The notes beneath the pieces are model-generated. The model had not been told where the DNA came from and did not search any database. It saw only the letters and a program-made list of their open reading frames with translations. This document shows positions 42,869 through 51,687 of a stretch of DNA of 64,000 bases, one piece after another (within the stretch, counting starts at the first letter, position 1; every line of letters starts with the position of its first letter). The stretch lies in the NCBI GenBank assembly GCA_910574715.1, contig CAJTCH010000010.1, positions 51,771-115,770 on the forward strand, read 5' to 3'. Source of the DNA: Lachnospiraceae bacterium (GTDB lineage Bacteria > Bacillota > Clostridia > Lachnospirales > Lachnospiraceae). Made by a program: the position numbers and the translations under genes.

Positions 42869-44086
42869 ATGGAAATAACAAAAAATCAGCATTATGTTTC
42901 AAAGGGAATATTAAAGCATTTTGCAGATGAGCATAAAAAGATTTTTGAATTATATATTGAAAAGAAAATTATTTCATTAAAATCCATAGATAAAGTAATG
43001 TCTCAAAACTATATTTATGAACATCCAGCACTTGAAGTTAATAGTTTAGAAAAATTCTTTTCACAGATTGAAAATAGGTTAATATCATGGTTAGATAAAG
43101 TGCTCATAGTTTTAGAAAATGAATACGAAAATGGCTGTGATTGTAAAAAATATATTTTAGATATAAAAAGAGTAATGCCGCTATTTCTTATGTTTTACTT
43201 TAGAAGTGGGGCTATGTTATATGAATATTCATTTTCCTCACAGAATCCTAAAATAGATAGAGTGGAAAGGATGATATTCAATATATTTGATGATAAATAT
43301 ATTCGTGGATTATGTAAAACAATAAATAATTTTTATGAAGCGGCTATACTTGTTGATGAAGAAGAACGATTTCTAATTAGCGATCAATATTTGTCAACTG
43401 TTGCTTTGAAGTATAAAAACAAATTTTCTAATGCTTCAAATAGGCAAATAGGTATGCGTGATACAATGTTGCTACTTCCTTTGAGTGCTAAATATTATGT
43501 CGCATTTTATCATGGGAGAAAACCTGACTTTATAAAAAGCAATGTGTTTAATATAGTTGATAAGGATATTGTGGATAAAGTAAATAGTGTTATTTATCAA
43601 AATTCTTATGTTAAATGTGCAGGAAAGAGGCAGGATGTGTTGAAAAATATGCAAGATGATGATACAACATCATTTGGCCCCACAAAATGTATCATGCAAT
43701 ATAAGGATGGAACGGTAAAGGATTTTATTATTAAAAAGGAAGTTTTTTGGTATGAAGAAGACAGTGATCTAAATGTTAATTCAATTCAGTATATGGGTGA
43801 TTATATACAGAAAATTAAAGGCAAGATTGAGAGAAATAGCCCATGTATATGTGGAAGTGGTAGAAAATATAAGCATTGCTGTCAGAAAAAGTATGATTTG
43901 GCTAAAGCAATTTATTTTGATTTGCAGAATCAAAACAGTGTAAACTATAATATTCCTGGTAGTATAATGCAAGAGGCAGGAATCCAGGAATATGTAGGGA
44001 AAATAGAAAATATGAACAATGCAAAAGATAGGGAGATTCTTGAGCAGATGCAAAAAATTGTACAAGAGAATGAACCTTTAAATTAA
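42869..44086 (+). CDS. DUF4238 protein with SEC-C zinc motif (cargo)
   Basis: 405 residues from ATG 42869 (ATG 42860 possible). N-terminal DUF4238 pattern QHYVSKGILKHFADEHKKIF, with RVMPLFLMFYFRSG in the middle. A SEC-C metal-binding motif, CICGSGRKYKHCC, lies at about residue 325. DUF4238 proteins occur in defence-rich regions, but their action is unknown. The gene is very AT-rich and sits between chaperone and tape measure, where a phage gene would not be expected. A cargo terminator follows. Confidence 0.78.
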   Translation: MEITKNQHYVSKGILKHFADEHKKIFELYIEKKIISLKSIDKVMSQNYIYEHPALEVNSLEKFFSQIENRLISWLDKVLIVLENEYENGCDCKKYILDIKRVMPLFLMFYFRSGAMLYEYSFSSQNPKIDRVERMIFNIFDDKYIRGLCKTINNFYEAAILVDEEERFLISDQYLSTVALKYKNKFSNASNRQIGMRDTMLLLPLSAKYYVAFYHGRKPDFIKSNVFNIVDKDIVDKVNSVIYQNSYVKCAGKRQDVLKNMQDDDTTSFGPTKCIMQYKDGTVKDFIIKKEVFWYEEDSDLNVNSIQYMGDYIQKIKGKIERNSPCICGSGRKYKHCCQKKYDLAKAIYFDLQNQNSVNYNIPGSIMQEAGIQEYVGKIENMNNAKDREILEQMQKIVQENEPLN

Positions 44087-44101
44087 CAGTATTCTACATA
44101 A

Positions 44102-44132
44102 GGCGTTTGTCAGAAATGGCAGGCGCTTTTTT
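44102..44132 (+). terminator. Cargo-end terminator, copy 3
   Basis: GGCG and GGCGC-type stem with TTTTTT, a variant of the terminators at 36048 and 36612. It closes the DUF4238 cassette before the tape measure gene. Confidence 0.7.
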
Positions 44133-44186
44133 GTTGCATTTTTATGGGGAGCCGGGGTGGCTCCTTTTTTCGTTGGAGAAAGGCGG

Positions 44187-47126
44187 GTGAGGGTTGTGGC
44201 ATCCAGGATTCAGGGGATTACGGTGGAGATCGGCGGGGATACTACGAAGCTCTCCACGGCGCTTTCAAAGGTGAATAAGGAGATCCGGGACACGCAGGCG
44301 CAGTTGAAGGACGTGAACAAGCTGTTGAAGCTGGACCCCGGCAATGGGGAGCTGATGGCGCAGAAACAGCGGCTTCTGGCCCAGGCTGTGGGGGAGACCA
44401 GGGAGAAGCTGGAGGCGTTGAGGCTGGCGGGGCAGCAGGCGAATGAGGCTCTGGCGAAGGGGGAGATTTCCCGGAGCCAGTATGATGCTTTGCAGAGGGA
44501 GATTGTGGAGACGGAGCAGGCCCTGCGGGACTTGGAGAGGCAGGCGGAGCGGTCTTCGGTGGCTTTGCAGAAGATTGGGGCTGCGGGGGAGAAGCTGCGG
44601 GATGTGGGTTCGGCTATTGAGGGGGCCGGGCGGAAGCTGATGCCGGTGACGGCGGCTGTGGGCGGGCTTTCTGCGGCTGCGGTGAAGGTGGCTTCTGATT
44701 TTGATTCTGCCATGAGCCAGGTGGCGGCGGTGTCCGGAGCGGCGGTGAAGGAGCTGGATGCCCTGCGGGACAAGGCCAGGGAGATGGGGAGTAAGACGAA
44801 GTTCTCCGCTTCGGAGGCGGCGGAGGCTATGAATTATATGGCTATGGCCGGGTGGAAGACCGGGGATATGCTGGACGGCATTGAGGGGATTATGAACCTG
44901 GCGGCGGCTTCCGGGGAGGATCTGGCTACTACTTCGGATATCGTGACGGACGCTTTGACGGCTCTGGGGCTGTCGGCGGCGGATTCGGGGCATTTTGCGG
45001 ATATTTTGGCGGCGGCGAGTTCTAATGCGAATACGAATGTTGCCATGATGGGGGAGACGTTTAAGTATTGTGCGCCGGTTGCCGGGGCTTTGGGATTCAC
45101 GGCGGAGGATACGGCGGAGGCTATCGGGCTGATGGCCAATGCGGGAATCAAGTCTTCCCAGGCGGGTACGGCTATGCGGACCATGCTGACGAGCCTTACC
45201 GGGGAAGTGACATTTGTAGGGGATGCCTTTGGGGAGCTGACGGTGCAGACGGTCAATGCGGACGGGAGTATGAGAAGCCTGGGGGATATCCTGGGAGACT
45301 GCCGGGCGGCGTTTTCGCAGATGTCGGAGGCGGAGAGGGCGGCCAATGCGGAGGCTCTGGTGGGGAAGAATGCCATGAGCGGGTTCCTGGCAGTGATGAA
45401 TGCGGCTCCGGGGGATATTGAGAAGCTGAACAGTGCTATCAATAACTGCGACGGTACGGCGGAGCGGATGGCCGAGACTATGCAGGACAATCTGGCGGGG
45501 CAGCTTACGATCTTGAAGAGTCAGTTGGAGGAATTGGCGATTTCCATAGGGGAGATTCTGATGCCGTCTATCCGGCAGGTTGTCGGGTGGATTCAGGGGC
45601 TTGTGGACTGGCTGAACGGTTTGGACGAGGGGACGAAGAAGGTCATTGTGACGGTGGCTCTGGTGGCGGCGGCTCTGGGACCAGTGCTGATTGTGGTCGG
45701 GAAAGTTGTCGGGGCTGTTGGGACGATTTTGACGGTGGTTCCGAAGGTTGCGGGGGCTGTTTCCGGGGTGATCGGGTTTGTGTCGGGGACGGTGGTTCCG
45801 GCGCTGTCGGCGGTGGTGGCGGCTATCGGGTGGGTTCCCATTGCTATTGCTGCGGTGATCGGGGCTGTGGTGCTGCTTTATAATAAGTGTGAGTGGTTCC
45901 GGGATGCGGTGGATGCGGTCTGGGCGCAGGTGAGGGACTTTTTTGTTTCTGCCTGGGAGGTTATCTGTTCGTTTTTTACGGAGACTATACCGGCGGCCTG
46001 GGAGGCGCTGGTTTCGTTTTTTGAGGGGATTCCGGCCTGGTGGTCGGGGCTTTGGCAGTCGGTGGGGGATTTCTTCGGGAGTGTCTGGACGGGCATGATG
46101 GAGAATCCGGTGCTGGCCGGGATTGTGGATATGATCCGCTCTTTGTGGGAGAATCTTTCTGTTACGCTGCAGGGGATCTGGTCTGGGATTCGGACGGCGG
46201 CTTCGGGGGCCTGGGAGCTGATTAAGAATGTGGTCCTGGGGCCGGTTCTGCTGCTGATTGACCTGGTGACGGGGAATTTTACGAAGCTGAAAGAGGACGC
46301 GCTGCATATCTGGACGAATATCCAGCAGGCGGCTTCCACGATTTGGTCCGGCATACAGCAGGTTGTGGGCTCTGCGGTGCAGGGGCTGGTGGACCATGTG
46401 TCTATTCTGCTGTCGGGGCTTCGGGATTTTATGGGGAATCTTTGGTCTGTGGTTTCTTCGGCGGCGGTTGCTGCCTGGAACGGGCTGAAAAATCTGGTGG
46501 TGTCCACGGCATCGAATTTGAGACGGTCGGCGGTGGAGGCTTTCCGGGGGATGGTGTCGGGGATTGGTTCGGCGCTGGGTTCTCTGGGGAGCGTGGTGCA
46601 GAATGGGTTCCAGTCGGCGATTGGGTTTATTACGTCTCTGCCGGGACGGGCTTTGCAGTGGGGGATGGATTTTATCAATGGGATTGCGGAGGGTATCCGC
46701 AGTGCCATTGGGAATGTGGTGAGCGCGGTGTCTGACGTGGCGGATAAGATACGTTCTTTCCTGCATTTTTCTGTGCCGGACGAGGGGCCTTTGACGGATT
46801 ATGAGAGCTGGATGCCGGATTTTATGGGCGGTCTGGCGAGAGGGATTGAGAAGAGCCGGGGGCTGGTGCGGAAAGCCGTGGAGGGTGTGGCCGGGGATAT
46901 GGTGGTGAGCCCGAAGCTGGCGGATATGCAGGCGGTCCAGGCGCAGGGGGCTTCTCTGGAGGCTGTGCGGCAGATGGTTTCGGGGCTGCGGGAGATGTTT
47001 GCGGGGATGCAGAGCGGGGAGAATTTTGGGACGATCTGTATTCCGGTGTATGTGGGCGGCACGCTGCTGGATGAGGTGGTAGTGGACGCGCAGGCGAGGC
47101 AGAATCTTAGGTCGGGAGGGAGATAG
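44187..47126 (+). CDS. Tail tape measure protein (TP901 type)
   Basis: About 979 residues. GTG 44187 fits GGAG eight bases upstream; GTG 44196, giving MASRIQGITVEIGGDTTKL after initiation, is also plausible. Coiled coil about 20-140, TP901 core SAASEAMNYMAMAGW-like region around 200-330, several hydrophobic segments in 450-560, then Trp-rich helical repeats. It sets tail length and enters the cell envelope during injection. Confidence 0.93.
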   Translation: MRVVASRIQGITVEIGGDTTKLSTALSKVNKEIRDTQAQLKDVNKLLKLDPGNGELMAQKQRLLAQAVGETREKLEALRLAGQQANEALAKGEISRSQYDALQREIVETEQALRDLERQAERSSVALQKIGAAGEKLRDVGSAIEGAGRKLMPVTAAVGGLSAAAVKVASDFDSAMSQVAAVSGAAVKELDALRDKAREMGSKTKFSASEAAEAMNYMAMAGWKTGDMLDGIEGIMNLAAASGEDLATTSDIVTDALTALGLSAADSGHFADILAAASSNANTNVAMMGETFKYCAPVAGALGFTAEDTAEAIGLMANAGIKSSQAGTAMRTMLTSLTGEVTFVGDAFGELTVQTVNADGSMRSLGDILGDCRAAFSQMSEAERAANAEALVGKNAMSGFLAVMNAAPGDIEKLNSAINNCDGTAERMAETMQDNLAGQLTILKSQLEELAISIGEILMPSIRQVVGWIQGLVDWLNGLDEGTKKVIVTVALVAAALGPVLIVVGKVVGAVGTILTVVPKVAGAVSGVIGFVSGTVVPALSAVVAAIGWVPIAIAAVIGAVVLLYNKCEWFRDAVDAVWAQVRDFFVSAWEVICSFFTETIPAAWEALVSFFEGIPAWWSGLWQSVGDFFGSVWTGMMENPVLAGIVDMIRSLWENLSVTLQGIWSGIRTAASGAWELIKNVVLGPVLLLIDLVTGNFTKLKEDALHIWTNIQQAASTIWSGIQQVVGSAVQGLVDHVSILLSGLRDFMGNLWSVVSSAAVAAWNGLKNLVVSTASNLRRSAVEAFRGMVSGIGSALGSLGSVVQNGFQSAIGFITSLPGRALQWGMDFINGIAEGIRSAIGNVVSAVSDVADKIRSFLHFSVPDEGPLTDYESWMPDFMGGLARGIEKSRGLVRKAVEGVAGDMVVSPKLADMQAVQAQGASLEAVRQMVSGLREMFAGMQSGENFGTICIPVYVGGTLLDEVVVDAQARQNLRSGGR

Positions 47127-47128
47127 GG

Positions 47129-47491
47129 ATGGCGTTTGTACAGTATCTGGTGTTTGACGGTGTTTTGCTTCCTCTGCCGGATTCTTATGAGGTGCAGTTG
47201 GCTGATGTGGAGGCGGATTCCGGCGGGGAGACGGAAGCCGGGACTACCCAGAGGGATGTGGTTAGGCTGGGGGTGGTGTCTATTGCGGTGGCGTTCTCTG
47301 TTTCTCCGAAGTGGCTGAAAGTGCTGACGGGGTTTAAGCAGAGGGAGAAGATTTCCGTGGGGTATTTTGATACGGAGACTTTGGAGATGAAGGAGGCGGA
47401 GATGTTTGTTGAGGGGTATAAGGCGGTGTTGGTGAAGGATACTTCTTTTAAGGGACTTTGGAAGGTGAGTTTTACGTTGAGGGAATTTTAA
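47129..47491 (+). CDS. Small tail protein (DUF6711-like)
   Basis: 120 residues. FDGVLLPLPDSYEVQLADVE and LKVLTGFKQREKISVGYF. The position after the tape measure corresponds to distal tail or hub-associated proteins. Family assignment is from general resemblance only. Confidence 0.7.
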   Translation: MAFVQYLVFDGVLLPLPDSYEVQLADVEADSGGETEAGTTQRDVVRLGVVSIAVAFSVSPKWLKVLTGFKQREKISVGYFDTETLEMKEAEMFVEGYKAVLVKDTSFKGLWKVSFTLREF

Positions 47492-47564
47492 GGAAATAGA
47501 GAGTGATTTTTAGCAAGACATGCTTTATAATAAAGACAACAGACAAAAGTTGAGGAGAGAAATT

Positions 47565-47921
47565 ATGAGTAATTTGGGTTGGTATCAAGTGATGACTACG
47601 GCGGCAAAAAAGGTTGGTGGTCCCCAAAATTTATTTCTTTTAACTTTAAGTGCAGGTGGTGTACTTTATAAAGGAAGTGAAGTCGCAATAAAACAAGTGG
47701 TCAAGAAAGTAAAAAATCTAAATAAAAAGCCAGAGGCAATAAAGACGTATACAGCTACAGCTAACGGTAAAGGGAGCAAAGATCTGATTTTAAATATTGG
47801 TGACACATATAGGATCTTGGAAACAGATGGCGAATCTGTGCTGATTGAAAAAATCGGCGATTCTAATAATCCGTATTTTGTATCGGCGGATTTTTTACGT
47901 TCTGTATCTGATTTTGCGTAA
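47565..47921 (+). CDS. Small cargo protein with one membrane segment
   Basis: 118 residues from ATG 47565 after GAGGAG. It opens MSNLGWYQVMTTAAKKVGGP, then a hydrophobic stretch LFLLTLSAGGVLYKG, then a lysine-rich linker and a beta-rich end. AT-rich against tail genes. A TATAAT box lies at 47524-47529. Its stop overlaps the next start (TAATG), so the two are a coupled pair. No function known. Confidence 0.65.
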   Translation: MSNLGWYQVMTTAAKKVGGPQNLFLLTLSAGGVLYKGSEVAIKQVVKKVKNLNKKPEAIKTYTATANGKGSKDLILNIGDTYRILETDGESVLIEKIGDSNNPYFVSADFLRSVSDFA

Positions 47922-48094
47922 TGAAAAATAGCAGTATAAATCTGTCATCCATGATCGCGAAGGATAAGCCGGAGTTGAAAAATGATATTGGTTCGGCGCT
48001 GGAGAGGGCGGATATATCTTTTTATGATGACAGTATGCAGCCACTTGTTTATAAAGATATTCAAAAGGCATTGAAAGAGATACAGAAGTTATAG
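47921..48094 (+). CDS. Tiny partner protein of the preceding cargo gene
   Basis: 57 residues, start ATG overlapping the previous stop as TAATG. MKNSSINLSSMIAKDKPEL followed by a helical C-terminus, DIQKALKEIQKL. It is too short for ordinary gene-length cut-offs, but the coupling argues for translation. No family recognised. Confidence 0.5.
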   Translation: MKNSSINLSSMIAKDKPELKNDIGSALERADISFYDDSMQPLVYKDIQKALKEIQKL

Positions 48095-48129
48095 AAAGTT
48101 ATAGATTTGGTTTTTAGCGGGAGTATATC

Positions 48130-48284
48130 CTGCTGGAAATATAAACAGCAAAGATAAAAACGCAACGTGCATCTTTTGGATGTGCCAGAGCCGGTAGGTA
48201 GCCCGGCCGTCCTGATGGTATCAGGGTAAGTAACCTGCCCTCCTGGGTTGTCCGTTCTTTGTTCATAACACATTTTAAGGAGGG
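48130..48284 (+). ncRNA. yjdF-type riboswitch leader
   Basis: The leader of the yjdF homologue at 48292 is long and GC-rich with several complementary blocks (GCATC/GATGTGC, CCGG/CCGG, GATGG/CAGGG). The yjdF motif is a known riboswitch class that binds azaaromatic compounds and precedes yjdF genes. CCCTCCT at 48238-48244 can pair with AGGAGGG at 48278-48284, the ribosome site, which would give translational control. Identification rests on context and layout; I could not match the consensus by computation. Confidence 0.7.
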
Positions 48285-48291
48285 ATTCGTT

Positions 48292-48708
48292 ATGGACAGA
48301 GGAAAGGCAGGTTTGACGGTATTTTTTGAGGGGTCGTTCTGGGTTGGCGTGTTTGAGCGTGTTGAGGACGGGAGACTTTCGGTATGCCGGGTGGTTTTTG
48401 GGAGTGAGCCCAGGGACTATGAGGTTTGGGAGTTTATCCTTAAAAATTATTATGGCTTGAAGTTTAGTCCGGCTGTTGAGGTAGTCGTAAAGGACGGGAG
48501 GGTGAACCCGAAGCGGAGGCAGAGGGAGGCCGGGAAGCAGACCATGCAGGCGGGGATAGGCACGAAGTCCCAGCAGGCGTTACAGTTGCAGAGGGAAGAG
48601 AGGAAGACGGAGCGCAGGCAGGCCGGCAGGGAGCAGAAGGAGGCCGAGAAGCAGCGGATGTTTGAGCTGAAACAGCAGAAGCGGAAGGAGAAGCACAGGG
48701 GCAGGTAG
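48292..48708 (+). CDS. yjdF: YjdF family protein (DUF2992)
   Basis: 138 residues from ATG 48292 after AAGGAGG. LTVFFEGSFWVGVFERVEDG, VVFGSEPRDYEVWEF, NPKRRQREAGK, then a basic helical tail to KEKHRGR, all as in Bacillus subtilis YjdF. Molecular function is unknown; the riboswitch link suggests a response to aromatic toxic compounds. Its presence as prophage cargo is uncommon. Confidence 0.9.
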   Translation: MDRGKAGLTVFFEGSFWVGVFERVEDGRLSVCRVVFGSEPRDYEVWEFILKNYYGLKFSPAVEVVVKDGRVNPKRRQREAGKQTMQAGIGTKSQQALQLQREERKTERRQAGREQKEAEKQRMFELKQQKRKEKHRGR

Positions 48709-48823
48709 GCTTTTGTGTTTCAGGTATGGTTGTATCAATGGGCATCAGTCGGGAGCTTTTGGTGGGATGTTCTGTATAATGGTGGCAAGGAGCCGAAAAC
48801 GGTTATTATGAAAGGAGCGCATT

Positions 48824-49021
48824 ATGGAAGAATTAAAATCTATTATGGAGAAGTTCGCTGCATCGGGGTGGGATTTGATATCTGTTCCGGCACAGCAATG
48901 GTTAGACGGGAAATTTGACAGGGAAGCATTCATATCAGCGATCAAGCAGGCGGATAGGGAATGCGGGAGCTGCGGCTGTGAGATGGACCCGCTTTATAAA
49001 AGGGCTCTGGAATTGATCTAA
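48824..49021 (+). CDS. Small hypothetical protein (cargo)
   Basis: 65 residues with a strong ribosome site (AAAGGAG). MEELKSIMEKFAASGWDLIS, then CGSCGCEMDPLYKRALELI with three Cys that could bind metal. A TATAAT box lies at 48775. No family recognised. Confidence 0.65.
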   Translation: MEELKSIMEKFAASGWDLISVPAQQWLDGKFDREAFISAIKQADRECGSCGCEMDPLYKRALELI

Positions 49022-49095
49022 AGGTATTTTCGATACGTTTTTGTTGGAGATAGCGGGCCTTTGGCGGATGAGACATAGGAAAGGGGTGGCGTGTA

Positions 49096-49659
49096 ATGAG
49101 CGATCTAATGGAATTTGGGAGCAGAGATGAGTTTAGAAAATGGCTCTGTGATAACTGTCTTTCAAGTGCCGGTATTTGGGTTTTGTTTGGCAAGGCTGGC
49201 GGACCGAAAACAATAAAGGCGGGAGAAGCGCTGGAAGAAGCACTCTGCTTTGGATGGATTGACGGCCAGATGGAAAAGATTGACGAGAAAACTTATAAAA
49301 AGTATTTTTCGATGCGCAGGGAGAATAGCAAGTGGTCGGACAAGAACAAGGAATTAGCCAAAAGGCTTGAAGAGCAGGGGCGTATGACTGATCATGGCAG
49401 AAAGAAAATAGAGGATGCCAAAAAGAATGGCCAATGGGATGCGGTAAATCCGCTGGCGGTTATTACGGAAGAGCAGATTGCGCGGCTTTCTGCGATATTG
49501 GAAAGCTATGAGCCAGCCTACACAAATTTTCAGGCGATGTCTTTATCTGTGAAGAAGACTTATACACGGGCGTTTTTTGACGCAAAGACGGATGCCGGAC
49601 GGGAAAAGCGGATTGCGTGGATGGTGGATAGACTTAATAAAAATCTAAAACCTATGTAG
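49096..49659 (+). CDS. YdeI/OmpD-associated family protein (cargo)
   Basis: 187 residues. The family pattern WVLFGKAGGPKTI, EALEEALCFGWIDGQ, YFSMRRENSKWSDKNKE and a C-terminal helical bundle is complete. YdeI proteins have been linked to peptide or bacteriocin tolerance, but the mechanism is not clear. The cassette has its own ribosome site and ends before a cargo-type terminator at 49738. Confidence 0.87.
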   Translation: MSDLMEFGSRDEFRKWLCDNCLSSAGIWVLFGKAGGPKTIKAGEALEEALCFGWIDGQMEKIDEKTYKKYFSMRRENSKWSDKNKELAKRLEEQGRMTDHGRKKIEDAKKNGQWDAVNPLAVITEEQIARLSAILESYEPAYTNFQAMSLSVKKTYTRAFFDAKTDAGREKRIAWMVDRLNKNLKPM

Positions 49660-49737
49660 TCGGTACATGTGCTTATTGATAGAATGTGTTTTGAAAGATT
49701 CTTATTTTTTAAGGAGATTATGATTGTTTTTAGGGAA

Positions 49738-49767
49738 GGCATCAGTCTGAAAGGGCTGGTGCTTTTT
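49738..49767 (+). terminator. Cargo-end terminator, copy 4
   Basis: GCATCAG and CTGGTGC stem, then TTTTT, similar to the copies at 36048, 36612 and 53784. Confidence 0.75.
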
Positions 49768-49787
49768 GCGTGGAAGGGGGTGTTTTC

Positions 49788-51671
49788 ATGTATCCGGTGA
49801 GTGAGGCGTTCCTGCGGGCGGTGCAGGAGAATACCCGGAGGTATTACTGGACGGGGAGGATCACTACGAAGGGCGGGGCGGTCTATCCGTTCGGGTATGA
49901 GGATATTGTGAAGGGGAGCGGGTATATTTTCGCCCAGTGTTGCGGGAGCGCGGAGATTGAGCTGGGGACGGTGTATGCGGCGGAGATGGGCGTTACGTTG
50001 TTTTCACAGGTGGATCGGTATACGCTGGACGGGGCGAAGGTGGAGCTTTTCTATCATCTGCGGGTGGAGGGCGGTGGGTTTGAGGAAGTGCCCATGGGGA
50101 TTTTTGAGGTGAGCGAGGCGAACCGGACGGCACACTGTCTGGAGCTGAAAGCCTATGACTATATGCTGCGGTTCGAGAAGAGTTTCAACGGGTTTGAGTC
50201 TGTGGGGAATGCCTGGGCTTTTCTGGAGCTGTGCTGTAAGTCCTGCGGTGTGGAGATGGAGAACACGAGGGCGGAGATTGAGGGTATGCCCAACGGGAGG
50301 GAGCTTCTTTCTATTTATCCGGAGAATGATATTGGGACGTACCGGGACGTGCTGTTTTTTGTGGGGCAGGTGCTGGGCGGGTTTTTCTGTATCAACCGGC
50401 GGGGGAGGCTGGAGCTTCGGAAGTACGGGGCGGAGCCGGTGATGGAGGTGCAGGGGAGGCACAGGTTTTCCAGCAGTTTTTCGGATTTTATCACCAGGTA
50501 TACGGCGGTGAGCTCCACGAACCTGCGGACGCAGACGGCGGAGTATTATGCGCTGGATACGGACGACGGGCTGACCATGAACCTGGGGGTGAACCCGCTC
50601 CTGCAGTTTGGTCTGGAAGAGACCAGGAGGCAGTTGTGCGGGAATATACTGGCGGACCTGTCCGTGGTGAATTATGTGCCTTTTGATTCCAGTACCATAG
50701 GGAACCCGGCTCTGGACCTGGGGGACGTGCTGACCTTTTCGGGAGGGCAGGCGGACGGGGAGCAAGTGACCTGTATCACGTCTTTTCAGTGCAGGATCGG
50801 AGGGAGGCAGAGCCTGAAATGTGTGGGGAAGAACCCGCGGCTGGCCCAGGCGAAGTCTAAGAATGATAAGAATATTTCCGGGCTTTTGAACCAGATTGAG
50901 GCCGGGAAGGTGGGGATTCATACGTTTACCAATGCTTCTGCTTATACGGTGGCGGAGGATAATGTGCGGATCATCAGTATCGAGTTTGCGGCGAAGGAAG
51001 AGACCCATGTGCAGTTTTTCGGGCAGGCGGTTGTGGACGTGAGAGCGGCGCAGGAGGAGAGGACGGCCAGTGCGTCCGGGAGTATCGTGGTCCCGATTCC
51101 GGTGGGGACGGATGCCGGAGCGGAAACCGGCGGAAACAGGGACAGTGCCGGAGAAGATGATGGGCGTGCAGGGGACGGTTCCGGAACCGGGGGAAGTACG
51201 GATATCACGGTGGAGGTGGAGCTTCCGGTCACTTGGACGGAGGACGGGAAGGCTGTGGCTTATGTTACTTATGAGTTTAATGATTCGGAGATTCTGGCGC
51301 ACCGTCCGGCGGAGACCTGGGGGAGCGGGAAACACATTTTGTCTCTGTATTATCCCATTGACAATCTTGTGCCGAACATTACCAATACGTTCAATGTGTA
51401 TCTGCGGATGGAGAACGGTACGGGGGAGATTGAGACGGGAGGGTGCATTGCTTCCATCAGCAGGCAGGGCATGGCCGCGGCGGCCGCATGGGACGGCACG
51501 GTCACGGTGGAGGAATATGTTTCCCGCTTTGCTTTTGGCGGCGGCCTGGGCATGAAGGGTTTTGCCGGGGAGATGGGGATTGAGACCATGGAGCTGGTGC
51601 GGAAGAGTTATGCGGACAGTATCGGGAAAGTGTTGATCGGGGCGTTTGGGAAGCCCATTGATTTGGCATAG
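49788..51671 (+). CDS. Baseplate/tail hub protein
   Basis: 627 residues from ATG 49788 (AAGGGGGTG upstream). MYPVSEAFLRAVQENTRRYY, HCLELKAYDYMLRFEKSFNG, FFVGQVLGGFFCINRRGRLE resemble the tail protein that follows the tape measure in Clostridial siphophages. A Gly/Asp-rich linker (about 440-470) precedes a C-terminal beta-rich domain. It probably contacts the tail tip. Confidence 0.8.
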   Translation: MYPVSEAFLRAVQENTRRYYWTGRITTKGGAVYPFGYEDIVKGSGYIFAQCCGSAEIELGTVYAAEMGVTLFSQVDRYTLDGAKVELFYHLRVEGGGFEEVPMGIFEVSEANRTAHCLELKAYDYMLRFEKSFNGFESVGNAWAFLELCCKSCGVEMENTRAEIEGMPNGRELLSIYPENDIGTYRDVLFFVGQVLGGFFCINRRGRLELRKYGAEPVMEVQGRHRFSSSFSDFITRYTAVSSTNLRTQTAEYYALDTDDGLTMNLGVNPLLQFGLEETRRQLCGNILADLSVVNYVPFDSSTIGNPALDLGDVLTFSGGQADGEQVTCITSFQCRIGGRQSLKCVGKNPRLAQAKSKNDKNISGLLNQIEAGKVGIHTFTNASAYTVAEDNVRIISIEFAAKEETHVQFFGQAVVDVRAAQEERTASASGSIVVPIPVGTDAGAETGGNRDSAGEDDGRAGDGSGTGGSTDITVEVELPVTWTEDGKAVAYVTYEFNDSEILAHRPAETWGSGKHILSLYYPIDNLVPNITNTFNVYLRMENGTGEIETGGCIASISRQGMAAAAAWDGTVTVEEYVSRFAFGGGLGMKGFAGEMGIETMELVRKSYADSIGKVLIGAFGKPIDLA

Positions 51672-51687
51672 GAAGGAGCGGATGCGT

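Noticed and set aside
44265..46766. Very long minus-strand ORF opposite the tape measure gene
   Set aside because: A shadow of the GC-rich coding strand; Arg/His/Pro-rich translation with no domain. The same holds for long antisense frames at 22093, 50004, 53895 and 57572.
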